From Alphaproteobacteria bacterium (lineage in GTDB: Bacteria > Pseudomonadota > Alphaproteobacteria > Oceanibaculales > Oceanibaculaceae), in NCBI GenBank assembly GCA_018823745.1, contig JAHJHR010000018.1, forward strand, positions 124,001 to 188,000: DNA of 64,000 nucleotides. Direction: 5' to 3'. Position numbers and translations under genes: made by a program. The notes beneath the pieces were generated by a model. That model saw nothing but the letters and a program-made list of their open reading frames with translations, had not been told where the DNA came from and did no database searches. This document shows positions 49,814-58,671 of the stretch, piece after piece (the stretch's first letter is position 1; every line of letters begins with the position of its first letter).

Positions 49814-50377
49814 CTATTGCAGATTGGCCGGGGCGGGGTGGATGTAGCGCCGGACAGTCCCGGCATCTGATTTCAGGCTGCCATCCTCTGCCTGCCGCAC
49901 CGGTACCGAGACGCCGAACTGCGCCAGAATGGCTGCCAGTCGGACGGCCTGCCCCTCGAACAGGCGGATAGCGGCAGGCACCATCACGGCACCCGCCAGC
50001 CCGGCAAAACTATCCAGTCGGTCAGCGCCCCCCCGATCCGTCATCCGGTGCTGACACAGCGCCAGCAGATCGAGCAGCAGGTGCTCATCCTCGGTTACCG
50101 CCGGGCAACGCGGGCAGTTGATGGCAATCTGCCGGCATGATCCGCCGGCCAATATGCTCATCATGTCGCCCAGAGGCTCTATCGCCGCCGCCGCATAGGC
50201 CATGGCGAAGCCGTCCTGCAGGGTTTCGCTGGTGCGGTCGGCCGGCCAGTCCTGATGCAGCCCGGACACCCAGACCCGCATGCCCCAGAGTACCAGCTTG
50301 CGCCCGGCATCCAGCTCGGCGAAGGATTCTGCGCCATGCACCTCCTCCCGGCGATGATCGTCGCAGCCGCTATACAT
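49814..50377 (-). CDS. Uncharacterised protein, second of a tandem related pair
   Basis: A 187-residue protein without recognised domain. It shares a pattern with the protein encoded just upstream: LVLWGMRVWVSG here against FALWAMRLWVAG there, and a Cys-containing segment INCPRCPAVTEDEHLLLDLLAL against LWPPCAGPVSDDEARLLDLLRY. This copy has C-P-R-C, a possible metal-binding pair. The ATG lies inside the last codons of the upstream gene (8-nt overlap), so translation is coupled. From memory the pattern resembles a small alphaproteobacterial family of unknown function. It is probably controlled by the Fur-like box at 50940. Confidence 0.75.
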   Translation of the reverse strand: MYSGCDDHRREEVHGAESFAELDAGRKLVLWGMRVWVSGLHQDWPADRTSETLQDGFAMAYAAAAIEPLGDMMSILAGGSCRQIAINCPRCPAVTEDEHLLLDLLALCQHRMTDRGGADRLDSFAGLAGAVMVPAAIRLFEGQAVRLAAILAQFGVSVPVRQAEDGSLKSDAGTVRRYIHPAPANLQ

Positions 50378-50906
50378 CCTGGGGCTCCCCAGTAACCGGC
50401 AGCCGCAAGCCGGCCCTGGCGAGGCAATCGGCAAAATCAGCCCCCAGCACCCCGGCGACGGCACTGGCCCGCGGGCGCAGGAAAGAGCGGCAGAGCAAAG
50501 CGGGTGTGAATTTCTCGCCGGCCTGACTGTAGCGCAGTAGATCCAGCAGCCGGGCCTCGTCATCGCTGACCGGCCCGGCGCAGGGCGGCCACAGGCGGAT
50601 CGGGCGGATGGCGCCATGTGCCAGGGACAGCATGAACAATTCCAGCCTGCGGCGCGCTTGAGGCTGGTGCAGCCGCCGGAACGCGCCCTCCAGCGCATGC
50701 TCGACCGATTGACCGCGCTGGCCGGCAACCCAGAGCCGCATCGCCCAGAGCGCGAATTGCTCGGCAAAGGGCAGGGCGCCCCGTTCGCCAGCCCTATCCG
50801 CAGTCTCAAGCGGCTCCAGCGCGCGAGCTTTTGAGCTTGCGCCGCCTTTGGCATCCCCGCAGATCCGTTTTGGATTCTCCGTGTGCCGTCCTGGATAGGC
50901 GTTCAT
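50370..50906 (-). CDS. Uncharacterised protein, first of a tandem related pair
   Basis: A 178-residue, mostly helical protein of unknown function. The core (about 47-130) contains EQFALWAMRLWVAGQRG and, after about 50 residues, a PPCAGPVSDDEARLLDLLRY segment shared with its downstream neighbour. No signal peptide or membrane helix is seen. The ATG at 50906 is preceded by GGGAGTGAG. The upstream gap carries a Fur-like operator over a plausible promoter, so iron-dependent control is inferred. It ends 8 nt inside the following gene. Confidence 0.75.
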   Translation of the reverse strand: MNAYPGRHTENPKRICGDAKGGASSKARALEPLETADRAGERGALPFAEQFALWAMRLWVAGQRGQSVEHALEGAFRRLHQPQARRRLELFMLSLAHGAIRPIRLWPPCAGPVSDDEARLLDLLRYSQAGEKFTPALLCRSFLRPRASAVAGVLGADFADCLARAGLRLPVTGEPQDV

Positions 50907-50939
50907 AGCTCACTCCCTGATCGCTCGCCTTAATGCAAT

Positions 50940-50954
50940 TGATAGTCATTCTTA
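50940..50954 (-). promoter_or_regulatory. Fur-like iron box upstream of the tandem unknown genes
   Basis: The plus-strand sequence TGATAGT-C-ATTCTTA matches 11 of 14 positions of the 7-1-7 Fur consensus TGATAAT-N-ATTATCA. On the minus strand it overlaps the putative -10 (TAAGAA) of a promoter whose -35 is TTGACC 16 nt upstream, a repression-type layout. It lies 34-48 nt before the start at 50906. Which iron regulator (Fur or Irr) would bind is unknown. Confidence 0.5.
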
Positions 50955-50987
50955 TTTAATGATCAGGCAAGGTCAAGGATGGTTTCG

Positions 50988-52031
50988 TTATTGCCCCGCC
51001 GCTTCGACGGCAGCGATGATCTCCTCAAGCAGGCCATGCAGCTCAGCCCGATAGCCCGTCCGGCCGGATGGGGTTGCCTCATCGGAGGTCATCACGACGG
51101 TCAGCGCCAGCGAGGGCACGATGTAGAGCATCTGGCCGCCATATCCCCAGGCATAACGGGCCTCATGCCCGCCGATCCGGCGCAGGAACCAGCCATAGCC
51201 ATAACCATCTCCGGTAAACACGGAATGGGTGCGCAGGGTCCAGGATTCCGCGATCCACGCGGTGGGAATCAGCTGCGTTCCATCCGCCAGCCGGCCTTCC
51301 CGGCGGTAGAGCTCACCGAAGGCGAGCAGGGAGCGGGGGCTCATCGCCATCTGGTTGCCGCCGAGATAGATGCCCTGCGGGTCGCGATCCCAGCCGCCGA
51401 TGGCAAAACTCGGAACTGGCCCCAGCCAGTCGCGCGCCAGGTCAAGGGTCGATCGCCCGGTCTGGCGCGTCAGGATGGCCGAGAGCAGATGGGTGGAGCC
51501 GGTGGAATAGAGCATGCGCCCGCCAGGCTCATCGACGAAGGGCTGTGCCAGGGCGCTGCGCACCCAGTTACGGCTCGACACCCAGCGCCCGTAATTCACG
51601 CCGGAGGTCCGGTCCAGCCCGGCCTGCATCGACAGAAGATGTCCGATGGTCAGCTCCGCCATGCGGGGATCCGGGGAGGGCGGCAGATCACGGCGCAGCA
51701 GCGGTGCCACCTTCTGGTCCGCCCCCTCCAGCACCCCCTTGGCGATGGCGATACCAACCAGCGCCGAGATCACCGATTTCGAGGCCGATTTGATGTTCGT
51801 CGGCGCCGTCACCCGATGCCCGCGATAGCCCCGCTCGGTGAGGATATCGCCCTCCTGGGCGATGATCACGGTTTCCAGCGTCTCCAACTCGGCCGCCCGG
51901 TCGAGGATTGGTTCCAGCCCCGCAATTGCCTGGGCAGGGGCCGCGCCCGGAATCAGCAGGCCGGCACAGAGCGCAAGGGGAATCGCGGTGCGGGACAGTC
52001 CGAAGGGAAATCCGGTCAGCAAGGGGAGCAT
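50988..52031 (-). CDS. Serine beta-lactamase-like hydrolase (class C / esterase family)
   Basis: A 347-residue exported protein. A hydrophobic signal segment ends around GAAPAQA (about residues 29-35). The catalytic S-x-x-K is SASKSV near residue 80, and the second motif is YSTGSTHLL, replacing the usual Y-x-N. A late GYGGQMLYIVP segment supplies the third conserved region. The family includes esterases, D-aminopeptidases and AmpC-like enzymes, so resistance cannot be assumed. ATG 52031 is preferred for a weak AGGCG site; ATG 52046 is possible. It ends 81 nt before the Fur-box genes on the same strand. Confidence 0.82.
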   Translation of the reverse strand: MLPLLTGFPFGLSRTAIPLALCAGLLIPGAAPAQAIAGLEPILDRAAELETLETVIIAQEGDILTERGYRGHRVTAPTNIKSASKSVISALVGIAIAKGVLEGADQKVAPLLRRDLPPSPDPRMAELTIGHLLSMQAGLDRTSGVNYGRWVSSRNWVRSALAQPFVDEPGGRMLYSTGSTHLLSAILTRQTGRSTLDLARDWLGPVPSFAIGGWDRDPQGIYLGGNQMAMSPRSLLAFGELYRREGRLADGTQLIPTAWIAESWTLRTHSVFTGDGYGYGWFLRRIGGHEARYAWGYGGQMLYIVPSLALTVVMTSDEATPSGRTGYRAELHGLLEEIIAAVEAAGQ

Positions 52032-52204
52032 GGCATCGCCTGGCATTGAGGAACTCAGCGATCGAAAGTCGCACCCGAATTGGCCGCCAATGCGGCAGGC
52101 CGCTCCCCGTTGGAACATTCTGCAGCGCAGGCGTGTTTCTGAAGGACAGGGGCGGACAGAATCGCCGCGCCTCCCTTCCTTCATACCTCAAGAGGCAAAT
52201 CCGG

Positions 52205-52393
52205 ATGCGTACTCTCTTGCTGCTGTCGACGGCCGTCGGCGTGGCGCTCGCGCTGACATCGGTAAAATCCCCGAAAGCCGCCTCCGGTCCCACCTATCCG
52301 CCCAGTGAGACCGCCGCCAAATCCCCACCCTGGGACAAGGTCGACGAGGCCTCCTATGAATCCTTCCCGGCCAGCGATCCGCCGGGGTATTAA
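52205..52393 (+). CDS. Small exported protein with ESFPASDPP-type tail
   Basis: A 62-residue protein. It has an N-terminal hydrophobic segment (MRTLLLLSTAVGVALALTS) that could be a signal peptide or anchor, a Pro/Ser linker, and the tail DKVDEASYESFPASDPPGY. That D-E-A-x-x-E-S-F-P-A-S-D-P-P motif recurs at the ends of many small proteobacterial proteins of unknown function. The ATG is preceded by AAGAGG at good distance. It is divergent from the beta-lactamase-like gene and precedes tRNA-Ser. Confidence 0.65.
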   Translation: MRTLLLLSTAVGVALALTSVKSPKAASGPTYPPSETAAKSPPWDKVDEASYESFPASDPPGY

Positions 52394-52412
52394 GCAGCGC
52401 GAGAGCTGCAAC

Positions 52413-52502
52413 TGGCGGATGGGGTGGGATTCGAACCCACGGTGAGCTTACACCCACGCCGGTTTTCAAGACCGGTGCCTTAAACCGCTCGGCCACCCAT
52501 CC
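52413..52502 (-). tRNA. tRNA-Ser (anticodon UGA)
   Basis: A 90-nt tRNA with encoded CCA. The acceptor stem GGATGGG/CCCATCC pairs perfectly. The anticodon stem ACCGGT-type helix closes the loop CTTGAAA, with anticodon TGA (plus-strand TCA at 52466-52468). The long variable arm of class II tRNAs is present. The T-arm GTGGG/CCCAC holds TTCGAAT. Confidence 0.96.
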
Positions 52503-52529
52503 GGTGCAGAGACGCTGCGGATCGCCGGC

Positions 52530-52558
52530 CTTCTAGCATAGCCGGTGCCGGCTTCCAA
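52530..52558 (-). promoter_or_regulatory. Promoter for tRNA-Ser
   Basis: On the minus strand TTGGAA (52553-52558), a 17-nt spacer and TAGAAG (52530-52535) precede the tRNA by about 28 nt. The -10 is identical to that proposed for gyrA. Confidence 0.55.
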
Positions 52559-52629
52559 TGCCGGCCTGCGTGATGGCCTCTCAAGCGGCAGAGATTGCGC
52601 CTGCAGGGGCGATCCCGTACACCAGCCTT

Positions 52630-53412
52630 ATGGATGATGGCATTTTCATTCTCGGCAAGCTGGTCTGGGGCATCGTTGAACCCGGTACACTGCTGCTATT
52701 GTTTCTGATTCTCGGATTTCTCGGCCTGCTGCGCGGCTATCGCCGGGCCGGTATGATCATGCTGGGCGGCGGGCTGGTAGCCGTAGCCGCCATCGCTGTC
52801 CTGCCGCTGGGAGACTGGCTGCTGCGGCCACTGGAGCAGCGCTACAGCATGCCGCGGCCGATGCCTGATGCGATTGCCGGCATCCTGCTGCTCGGCGGCG
52901 GGCTGGACCCGGCGCTGTCGGCCAAGCATGACCAGCCCATGCTGACCGGCGCCGGCGACCGCATCCTCGCCACAGCACTGCTGGCCCGGCACTACCCGGA
53001 GGGGCCGATCCTGTTGCTGGGCGGATCAGGCCGGATGCGCGATCAGGGACCGCGAGAGGCGCCGGAAGTGGCGGCTCTTCTGGGCCGATTGGGCATTGAT
53101 CCGCAGCGCCTGAAAATCGACGATACCTCGCGCACCACGCGGGAGAACGCGGCCATTGCCGCGGCACTAGGCGGCAGCCCCGGCACAGTCGGCACGCCCT
53201 GGCTGCTGGTCACCTCCGCCTGGCACATGCCACGGGCCATGGCCAGTTTCGCCGACCATGGCTGGCACATCCGTGCTTATCCGACCGACTACCTGACCGA
53301 CCCGGCCGATAACCGCTGGTTTCCCGGGCTGACAGAGGGGTTATCCGGCCTGGGTCTGGCGATGAAGGAGTGGCTTGGCCTTGTGGCTTATGCCATGTTG
53401 GGGCGGCTGTAA
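52630..53412 (+). CDS. YdcF family membrane protein (DUF218)
   Basis: A 260-residue protein with two N-terminal hydrophobic helices (about 5-30 and 38-60) followed by a DUF218 domain. Its hallmarks are GILLLGGGLDP near residue 86, ILLLGGSG, and TSRTTRENA with the conserved Asn. The WLLVTSAWHMPRAMASF segment is also typical. The E. coli homologues are YdcF, SanA and ElyC, and ElyC is linked to envelope biogenesis. ATG 52630 gives a normal start; the longer frame would add an unlikely leader. The function is unproven. Confidence 0.82.
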   Translation: MDDGIFILGKLVWGIVEPGTLLLLFLILGFLGLLRGYRRAGMIMLGGGLVAVAAIAVLPLGDWLLRPLEQRYSMPRPMPDAIAGILLLGGGLDPALSAKHDQPMLTGAGDRILATALLARHYPEGPILLLGGSGRMRDQGPREAPEVAALLGRLGIDPQRLKIDDTSRTTRENAAIAAALGGSPGTVGTPWLLVTSAWHMPRAMASFADHGWHIRAYPTDYLTDPADNRWFPGLTEGLSGLGLAMKEWLGLVAYAMLGRL

Positions 53413-53508
53413 TCGCGGCTTCTGACAGCCATGAAATCGCCGCATGCATCGCCTACACACAGGGAATCGGCACCAGCCGATCCCCATTCCGGTCAGAGAG
53501 ATAGAATT

Positions 53509-54564
53509 ATGCCGAAGAGTCGTCCCCTTGCCCGCAGCGCCATTGCCCTGACCGAAAACGGGAGCCGGGGCCGCCGGTTACTGATGGCCGGCATTGTCGG
53601 TCTCGGATTCGCCATCGGTAGTGCCGCCCAGGCCAATGACCAGCCCTTCGATGTCTGGCTGCAGGGCGTGCGCGCCGAAGCCGCGCAGAAGGGGATTCGT
53701 CAGGCAACACTGGATGCTGCCCTGACGGGTGTACAGCCGATCCCCCGGGTGATCGAGCTGGATCGCAAACAGCCTGAATTCACCCTGACGTTCCAGCAAT
53801 ATATCGACCGCGTCGTACCGCAGAGCCGGATCGACAAGGGCAGGGCGATGCTGGCGGAGCACGGCCCAGTGCTGGAGCGTATTTCCCAGCAATACCGCGT
53901 GCCGCCGCGCATCATCGTGGCGCTGTGGGGGATCGAGACCGATTTCGGGCGGGTAACCGGCAATTTCTCGGTCATTGCCTCCCTCGCCACCCTGGCCCAT
54001 GACGGTCGCAGAAGTGCTTTCTTCCGCAAAGAGTTGATGGATGCCCTTACCATCATAGATGAAGGTCATATCACGGCGAAGGCGATGATCGGCTCCTGGG
54101 CTGGTGCTATGGGCCAGAACCAGTTCATGCCCTCCAGCTTCCGTGCCTATGCGGTGGATTATACCGGCGACGGCAAGCGTGACATCTGGTCGTCACAGCC
54201 TGATATCTTCGCCTCCATCGCCAATTATATCTCGAAATCGGGCTGGAAGGACGACCGGACCTGGGGCCGCCAGGTCCAGCTGCCCGCCGGCTTCGATATC
54301 AGTCAGGCGGAGAAGAAGGTCACCCGGTCGATCAGTGAATGGCAGGCCCTGGGCGTGCGGCGCGTTGACGGCAGCGACCTGCCGGCGCGTGATCTCTCCG
54401 CCATGATCGTCCTGCCGGCGCTGGTTCGCGAAGGCACGGGCGGCCCGGCCTTCATGGTCTATGAGAATTTCGAGACCATCCTGAAATGGAACCGCTCGAC
54501 CTATTTCGCGGTCGCGGTCGGAAAACTGTCGGACGCGCTTGGCAATATCGGCAGCGCCGAGTAG
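53509..54564 (+). CDS. Lytic murein transglycosylase, MltB type
   Basis: A 351-residue SLT_2/MltB-family lytic transglycosylase that cleaves peptidoglycan glycan strands to 1,6-anhydromuropeptides. A signal segment (about 25-45, LLMAGIVGLGFAIGSAAQA) precedes the catalytic domain. The catalytic Glu is in ALWGIETDFGRVTG near residue 146, and the GAMGQNQFMPSSFRAYAVDY segment is diagnostic. No lipobox Cys is seen, so it should be soluble periplasmic. It heads a co-oriented envelope set with rlpA and dacC-like genes. An ATG at 53431 is less likely. Confidence 0.9.
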   Translation: MPKSRPLARSAIALTENGSRGRRLLMAGIVGLGFAIGSAAQANDQPFDVWLQGVRAEAAQKGIRQATLDAALTGVQPIPRVIELDRKQPEFTLTFQQYIDRVVPQSRIDKGRAMLAEHGPVLERISQQYRVPPRIIVALWGIETDFGRVTGNFSVIASLATLAHDGRRSAFFRKELMDALTIIDEGHITAKAMIGSWAGAMGQNQFMPSSFRAYAVDYTGDGKRDIWSSQPDIFASIANYISKSGWKDDRTWGRQVQLPAGFDISQAEKKVTRSISEWQALGVRRVDGSDLPARDLSAMIVLPALVREGTGGPAFMVYENFETILKWNRSTYFAVAVGKLSDALGNIGSAE

Positions 54565-54610
54565 ACTGCCTACCACATAAAGGTACGCAGAACGGGCCAG
54601 CTACAAGATA

Positions 54611-55573
54611 ATGCCTCCCTTATTCAGACTTGGTCGGCACTACCGCGCCAGCATAGCCCTCGCCTTGGCCGGGCTGGCGCTGGCGGGCTGTGCGGAGACG
54701 CAATTGGCGGCCCACACCGCAAAAGCGATCCAGGGGCCGGAAACCAAGACCCAGGGGTATTACAAGGTGGGCGAGCCCTATCAGATCGGCGGTGTCTGGT
54801 ATTATCCGGCGGCCGATTACAATTACATCGAAAGCGGCATCGCCTCCTGGTACGGCCCTGGCTTCGACGGCAAGATCACGGCAAATGGCGAGGTCTATGA
54901 CCAGAACGACCTGACCGCCGCCCACCGCACATTGCCGATGCCCAGCCTGGTGCGGGTCACCAATCTGGAAAACGGCCGGGCACTCACCGTGCGCATCAAT
55001 GATCGCGGGCCCTTTGCGCATGGCCGGATCATCGATCTGTCGCGCCGCAGCGCCCAGCTTCTGGGCGTCGAGCAAAAGGGCACCGCCCAGGTGAAGGTCG
55101 AAATCCTCGGTCAGGAAAGCCGCCAGCTGGCCGAAGGCGCCAAGCGCGGCACCGTCATGGCCGCCGCCGCTGTCGAGGGGCCGGTCATCACCCCTTCGCC
55201 GCGCAGCGCCGTGGCCGTGGAAAGCCTGTCCGGCACGCCGGTAGCACCGCGCCCGCAGCCCTCTGTCGTCGCCGCAGCCCCCCGCATACCGCCCGATGCC
55301 AGCCGCGCCGTTGACGGGCAGATCAGCGTAGGCGCCGCCAATCCCGGCCGCATGTATGTACAGGCGGGGGCTTTCTCAAGCCGGGACAATGCCCAGCGGC
55401 TGAGCACGCAGCTGAGCCGCCTGGCCACCGCCCAGGTCTCCGAGACGCGGGTCGATGGCCAGACCTTCTTCCGCGTCCGTCTGGGGCCGCTCAATTCGGT
55501 CAGCGATGCCGATAATCTGCTGGAGCAGGTCATCGGGTCGGGCTATCCGGGCGCCCGGGTTGTGGTCGATTAA
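54611..55573 (+). CDS. rlpA: Septal-ring lytic transglycosylase RlpA family lipoprotein
   Basis: A 320-residue lipoprotein with lipobox ALAGC at about residue 26. A double-psi beta-barrel domain (about 76-165) follows, containing ASWYGPGFDGKITANGE, the AAHRTLP motif and RINDRGPF, which hold the catalytic His and Asp seen in active RlpA enzymes. A linker leads to a C-terminal SPOR domain (about 245-320) that targets septal denuded glycan. It lies between an MltB-type transglycosylase and a D,D-carboxypeptidase gene, giving a clear peptidoglycan-remodelling cluster. Confidence 0.92.
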   Translation: MPPLFRLGRHYRASIALALAGLALAGCAETQLAAHTAKAIQGPETKTQGYYKVGEPYQIGGVWYYPAADYNYIESGIASWYGPGFDGKITANGEVYDQNDLTAAHRTLPMPSLVRVTNLENGRALTVRINDRGPFAHGRIIDLSRRSAQLLGVEQKGTAQVKVEILGQESRQLAEGAKRGTVMAAAAVEGPVITPSPRSAVAVESLSGTPVAPRPQPSVVAAAPRIPPDASRAVDGQISVGAANPGRMYVQAGAFSSRDNAQRLSTQLSRLATAQVSETRVDGQTFFRVRLGPLNSVSDADNLLEQVIGSGYPGARVVVD

Positions 55574-55699
55574 CCAGCCCGGTTTTCATAGTTTCGGCTC
55601 ATTTTCCTGATAGGAACCGGGCCTGAAGCGATTTAGAAGAAGCACCCTGCCATCAGGGCAGCCTGCGGCGGGAACAGCCGGCCAGTAAGGGAAACAGCG

Positions 55700-56899
55700 A
55701 TGACCAGCAGCCGATTCTTCAGCGAGACTATTCCGAACCTGCTGCATCGGGCCGCTCAGGGGATCGCGCGGACATCCGGGGTTCTGGCAGTTCTTGCCCT
55801 GGCCGCGACGCCTTTGGCGCCAGCCGCAGCGCAGACCATAGAGACCTCCGCCAGACAGGTCTTCATGGTGGATTTCGACACCGGCACAGTGCTGCTGGAA
55901 AAGAATGCTGACGAGATGATGCCGCCGGCCTCGATGAGCAAGCTGATGACCGTCTATGCGGTGTTCCAGCAACTGAAAGAGGGCAATCTGAAGCTGACCG
56001 ACGAGTTGCCGGTCAGCGAGGAAGCCTGGCGCAAGGGCGGCTCGAAGATGTTTGTCGAGCTGGGATCTCGCATCAAGGTCGAGGATCTGCTGCGCGGCGT
56101 GATCGTACAATCCGGCAATGATGCCTGCATCGTGCTGGCCGAAGGCCTCGCCGGCTCCGAACAGGCCTTTGCCGACCGCATCACCGGCCTGGCCCGCGAG
56201 ATCGGGCTGGAGCGCAGCGTCTTCAAGAACGCCACGGGCTGGCCCGATCCCGAGCATCTGATGACCCCCCGGGAACTGGCGCTCCTGGCCGGCCGGCTGA
56301 TCCGGGATTTCCCAGAGCACTACCATTATTATGCTGAAAAAGAATTCACCTATAACGGCATCAAGCAGGGCAACCGTAACCCGCTGCTTTACAGCATGCC
56401 GGGGGCGGATGGGCTGAAAACCGGCCACACCGAGGCCTCGGGCTATGGTCTGACAGCCTCGGTGAAGCGTGGCGACCGCCGGCTGATCCTGGTGGTGAAC
56501 GGCCTGCCAAGCATGAATGCCCGGACGCAGGAAACCGCCCGTCTAATGGATTGGGGCTTCCGGGAGTTCGATAATTACGCGCTGTTCAAGGCCGGCGAAA
56601 CGGTCGAGCAGGCCGAAGTCTGGCATGGCGAGGCGCGCAACGTGCCGCTGGTCGCCGCGAAGGACATCACGGCCACCCTGCCGCGCAGCGCGCGCAAGGA
56701 GATGGTGATCAGCGTCGCCTATCAGGGTCCGATTGCCGCGCCGATCCAGAAGGGCGACCCCATCGCCGTGCTGCGGATCACGGCGTCAGGCGGCAATTTT
56801 GCGGAGATTCCGCTTGTCGCTGGCGCCGATGTGCCGAAGCTGGGCCTGTTCGGGCGGATGCTGGCCTCGGCCCAGTCTCTGGTGTTTGGACAGCGTTGA
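55700..56899 (+). CDS. D-alanyl-D-alanine carboxypeptidase (PBP5/6 type)
   Basis: A 399-residue low-molecular-mass penicillin-binding protein that trims the terminal D-Ala of pentapeptides. A signal peptide ends around APAAAQ (about 36). The three motifs are S-M-S-K in PPASMSKLM (about 76), S-G-N in VQSGNDACIVLAE and K-T-G in DGLKTGHTEASGYG. The C-terminal PBP5-associated domain and an amphipathic tail (LFGRMLASAQSLVFG) suggest membrane attachment. One base separates its stop from the tmk GTG. dacC or dacF would both be reasonable names. Confidence 0.93.
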   Translation: MTSSRFFSETIPNLLHRAAQGIARTSGVLAVLALAATPLAPAAAQTIETSARQVFMVDFDTGTVLLEKNADEMMPPASMSKLMTVYAVFQQLKEGNLKLTDELPVSEEAWRKGGSKMFVELGSRIKVEDLLRGVIVQSGNDACIVLAEGLAGSEQAFADRITGLAREIGLERSVFKNATGWPDPEHLMTPRELALLAGRLIRDFPEHYHYYAEKEFTYNGIKQGNRNPLLYSMPGADGLKTGHTEASGYGLTASVKRGDRRLILVVNGLPSMNARTQETARLMDWGFREFDNYALFKAGETVEQAEVWHGEARNVPLVAAKDITATLPRSARKEMVISVAYQGPIAAPIQKGDPIAVLRITASGGNFAEIPLVAGADVPKLGLFGRMLASAQSLVFGQR

Positions 56900-56900
56900 C

Positions 56901-57539
56901 GTGCCAACCGGCCGCTTCATCACTCTGGAAGGCGGCGAGGGTGCCGGCAAATCGACCCAGATCGCCCATCTGAAGGATCTGCTGCGTCAGGCCGGCAAAA
57001 GCGTTGTCGCCACCCGGGAGCCCGGTGGTGCGCCGGGTGCGGAAGCCATCCGTGAGCTGATCGTCACCGGCAGCATTGAGCGCTGGGATGCTATGGCCGA
57101 GGCGCTGCTGATGACCGCCGCCCGTCGCATGCATGTCGAACAGCGCATCCGCCCGGCACTGGCACAGGGCCATTGGGTGGTCTGCGACCGTTTCTCTGAT
57201 TCGACCATGGCCTATCAGGGCTATGCCCATGGGCTGGGCCGCGACGCCATCGACAGCCTGCAACAGCTGGCCATAGGCGATCTGAAACCGGATCTGACGC
57301 TGATCCTGGATGTGCCGGTATCGGTCGGGCTTGGCCGGGCGGCCGGGCGGGGTGACAAGGAAGACCGGTTCGAGCGGATGGGCCTCGATTTCCATGAGCG
57401 GCTGCGCCAGGGATATCTGGAGATTGCCCGGCGCGAGCCAATACGCTGCGCTGTGATCGATGCTACGCAGGCGCCCGAGCTGGTGGCCACCGCCATCGAC
57501 CGCATCCTTGCCGACCGGCTGGGCGTGGCCCGCGCATGA
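56901..57539 (+). CDS. tmk: Thymidylate kinase
   Basis: A 212-residue dTMP kinase. The P-loop is EGGEGAGKSTQ (about 9-19), the DR(Y/F) motif is DRFSDSTMAYQGYAHG, and the lid is GRAAGRGDKEDRFER, with arginines that place it near the E. coli-type lid. The start is GTG 56901, one base after the preceding stop; no ATG precedes the P-loop. The stop overlaps the holB ATG (ATGA). The tmk-holB-metG-tatD order is widely conserved in bacteria. Confidence 0.95.
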   Translation: MPTGRFITLEGGEGAGKSTQIAHLKDLLRQAGKSVVATREPGGAPGAEAIRELIVTGSIERWDAMAEALLMTAARRMHVEQRIRPALAQGHWVVCDRFSDSTMAYQGYAHGLGRDAIDSLQQLAIGDLKPDLTLILDVPVSVGLGRAAGRGDKEDRFERMGLDFHERLRQGYLEIARREPIRCAVIDATQAPELVATAIDRILADRLGVARA

Positions 57540-58645
57540 GCACTACCGACAACCCCGATGCCACCCCCTGGCCATCGCCCCGGCAGAATTCGCTGCTGCT
57601 GGGCCATGAGGCAGCCGAGGCTGTCTTCCTGTCGGCTGTGCGCTCCGGCAGGCTGCCCCATGCCTGGCTGATCAGCGGGCCGGAAGGCATCGGCAAGGCC
57701 TGCTTCGCCTATCGCGCCGCCCGCTTCATGCTGGCCGGCGGATTGCAACCGGAGAGCGGCCCCTCGCTCTTCGGAGAGGCGGAGCCGGCGGCCAGCGACA
57801 TGGCAATCCCGACGGACAGCCTTGTCTTTCGCCGGGTTGCCGCCGCCAGCCATCCCGATCTGCTGACCGTGGAACGCAGCGTCAACGAGCGGACCAAGAA
57901 GGAACGCACGGAAATCGTCGTCGATGACGCCCGGACAATTGGCGACTTCCTCCATCTGACGGCCGGCGATGGCGGCTGGCGGGTGGTCATCATCGACAGC
58001 GTCGACGAGATGAACCGCAACGCGGCCAATGCCGTGCTGAAGGTTCTGGAGGAACCACCGAAGAACGCGCTGCTGCTGCTGGTCAGCCACAGCCCGGGAA
58101 GGCTGCTGCCGACGATCAGCTCGCGCTGCCGGTCGCTGCGGCTCGATCCGCTGGATGATGCCGTCATGGATGATCTTCTGGCGCGCTATTTGCCGGAGGA
58201 GGCAGGCGAAAACCGACTCCTTCTGGCCCGGCTGGGCGAGGGCAGCATCGGCAAGGCGCTGGCCCTGCACCAGGCCGGCGGGCTGGCGCTGTATCGCGAT
58301 CTGGTCGGCCTATTGGCGGAACTGCCCCGGCTGGAGGCGCGTAAGCTGCACAGCTTTGCCGCCCGGTTCGAGAAGGCCGGCAGCGAGGCCGGATTCGAGA
58401 CCTGCATGATCCTGCTGGCCGACTGGATCGCCCGGCTGGTCCGTGCCGGCAGCCAGAATCACCTGCCGCAGGCCATCCTGGCCGAGGAGGAGGAGGTCGC
58501 CCGCCGCCTTCTGGCGCTGCACAGCCTTGATCGCTGGATGCAGCTATGGGAGAAAGTGCGGCACCTGACGGCCCGTACCGACGCCATCAACCTAGAGCGC
58601 AAGCAGGTGGTGATCACCGCCTTCCTGGCGTTGCAGGCGTCCTGA
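57536..58645 (+). CDS. holB: DNA polymerase III subunit delta'
   Basis: A 369-residue AAA+ clamp-loader subunit. The P-loop region is [14 protein letters not shown] (about 48-61), the Walker-B-like segment is [11 protein letters not shown], and the sensor/SRC motif is [11 protein letters not shown] see no zinc-module cysteines after the P-loop such as those of E. coli HolB. This is consistent with delta' acting as a rigid stator without ATP hydrolysis. It overlaps tmk by four bases and lies 26 nt before metG. Confidence 0.92.
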   Translation: MSTTDNPDATPWPSPRQNSLLLGHEAAEAVFLSAVRSGRLPHAWLISGPEGIGKACFAYRAARFMLAGGLQPESGPSLFGEAEPAASDMAIPTDSLVFRRVAAASHPDLLTVERSVNERTKKERTEIVVDDARTIGDFLHLTAGDGGWRVVIIDSVDEMNRNAANAVLKVLEEPPKNALLLLVSHSPGRLLPTISSRCRSLRLDPLDDAVMDDLLARYLPEEAGENRLLLARLGEGSIGKALALHQAGGLALYRDLVGLLAELPRLEARKLHSFAARFEKAGSEAGFETCMILLADWIARLVRAGSQNHLPQAILAEEEEVARRLLALHSLDRWMQLWEKVRHLTARTDAINLERKQVVITAFLALQAS

Positions 58646-58671
58646 AAACCAGCGCTGGAGAACAAGAGACC

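Noticed and set aside
50988..52031. An AmpC-type beta-lactamase resistance gene
   Set aside because: Only S-x-x-K is clear; the Y-x-N motif is replaced by Y-S-T and no ampR-like regulator is adjacent, so a generic serine hydrolase is the safer call.
52188..52496. A small minus-strand protein beginning M-A-E-R-F-K-A-P-V-L
   Set aside because: Its N-terminus is the translated tRNA-Ser gene; this is a familiar spurious prediction over serine tRNAs.
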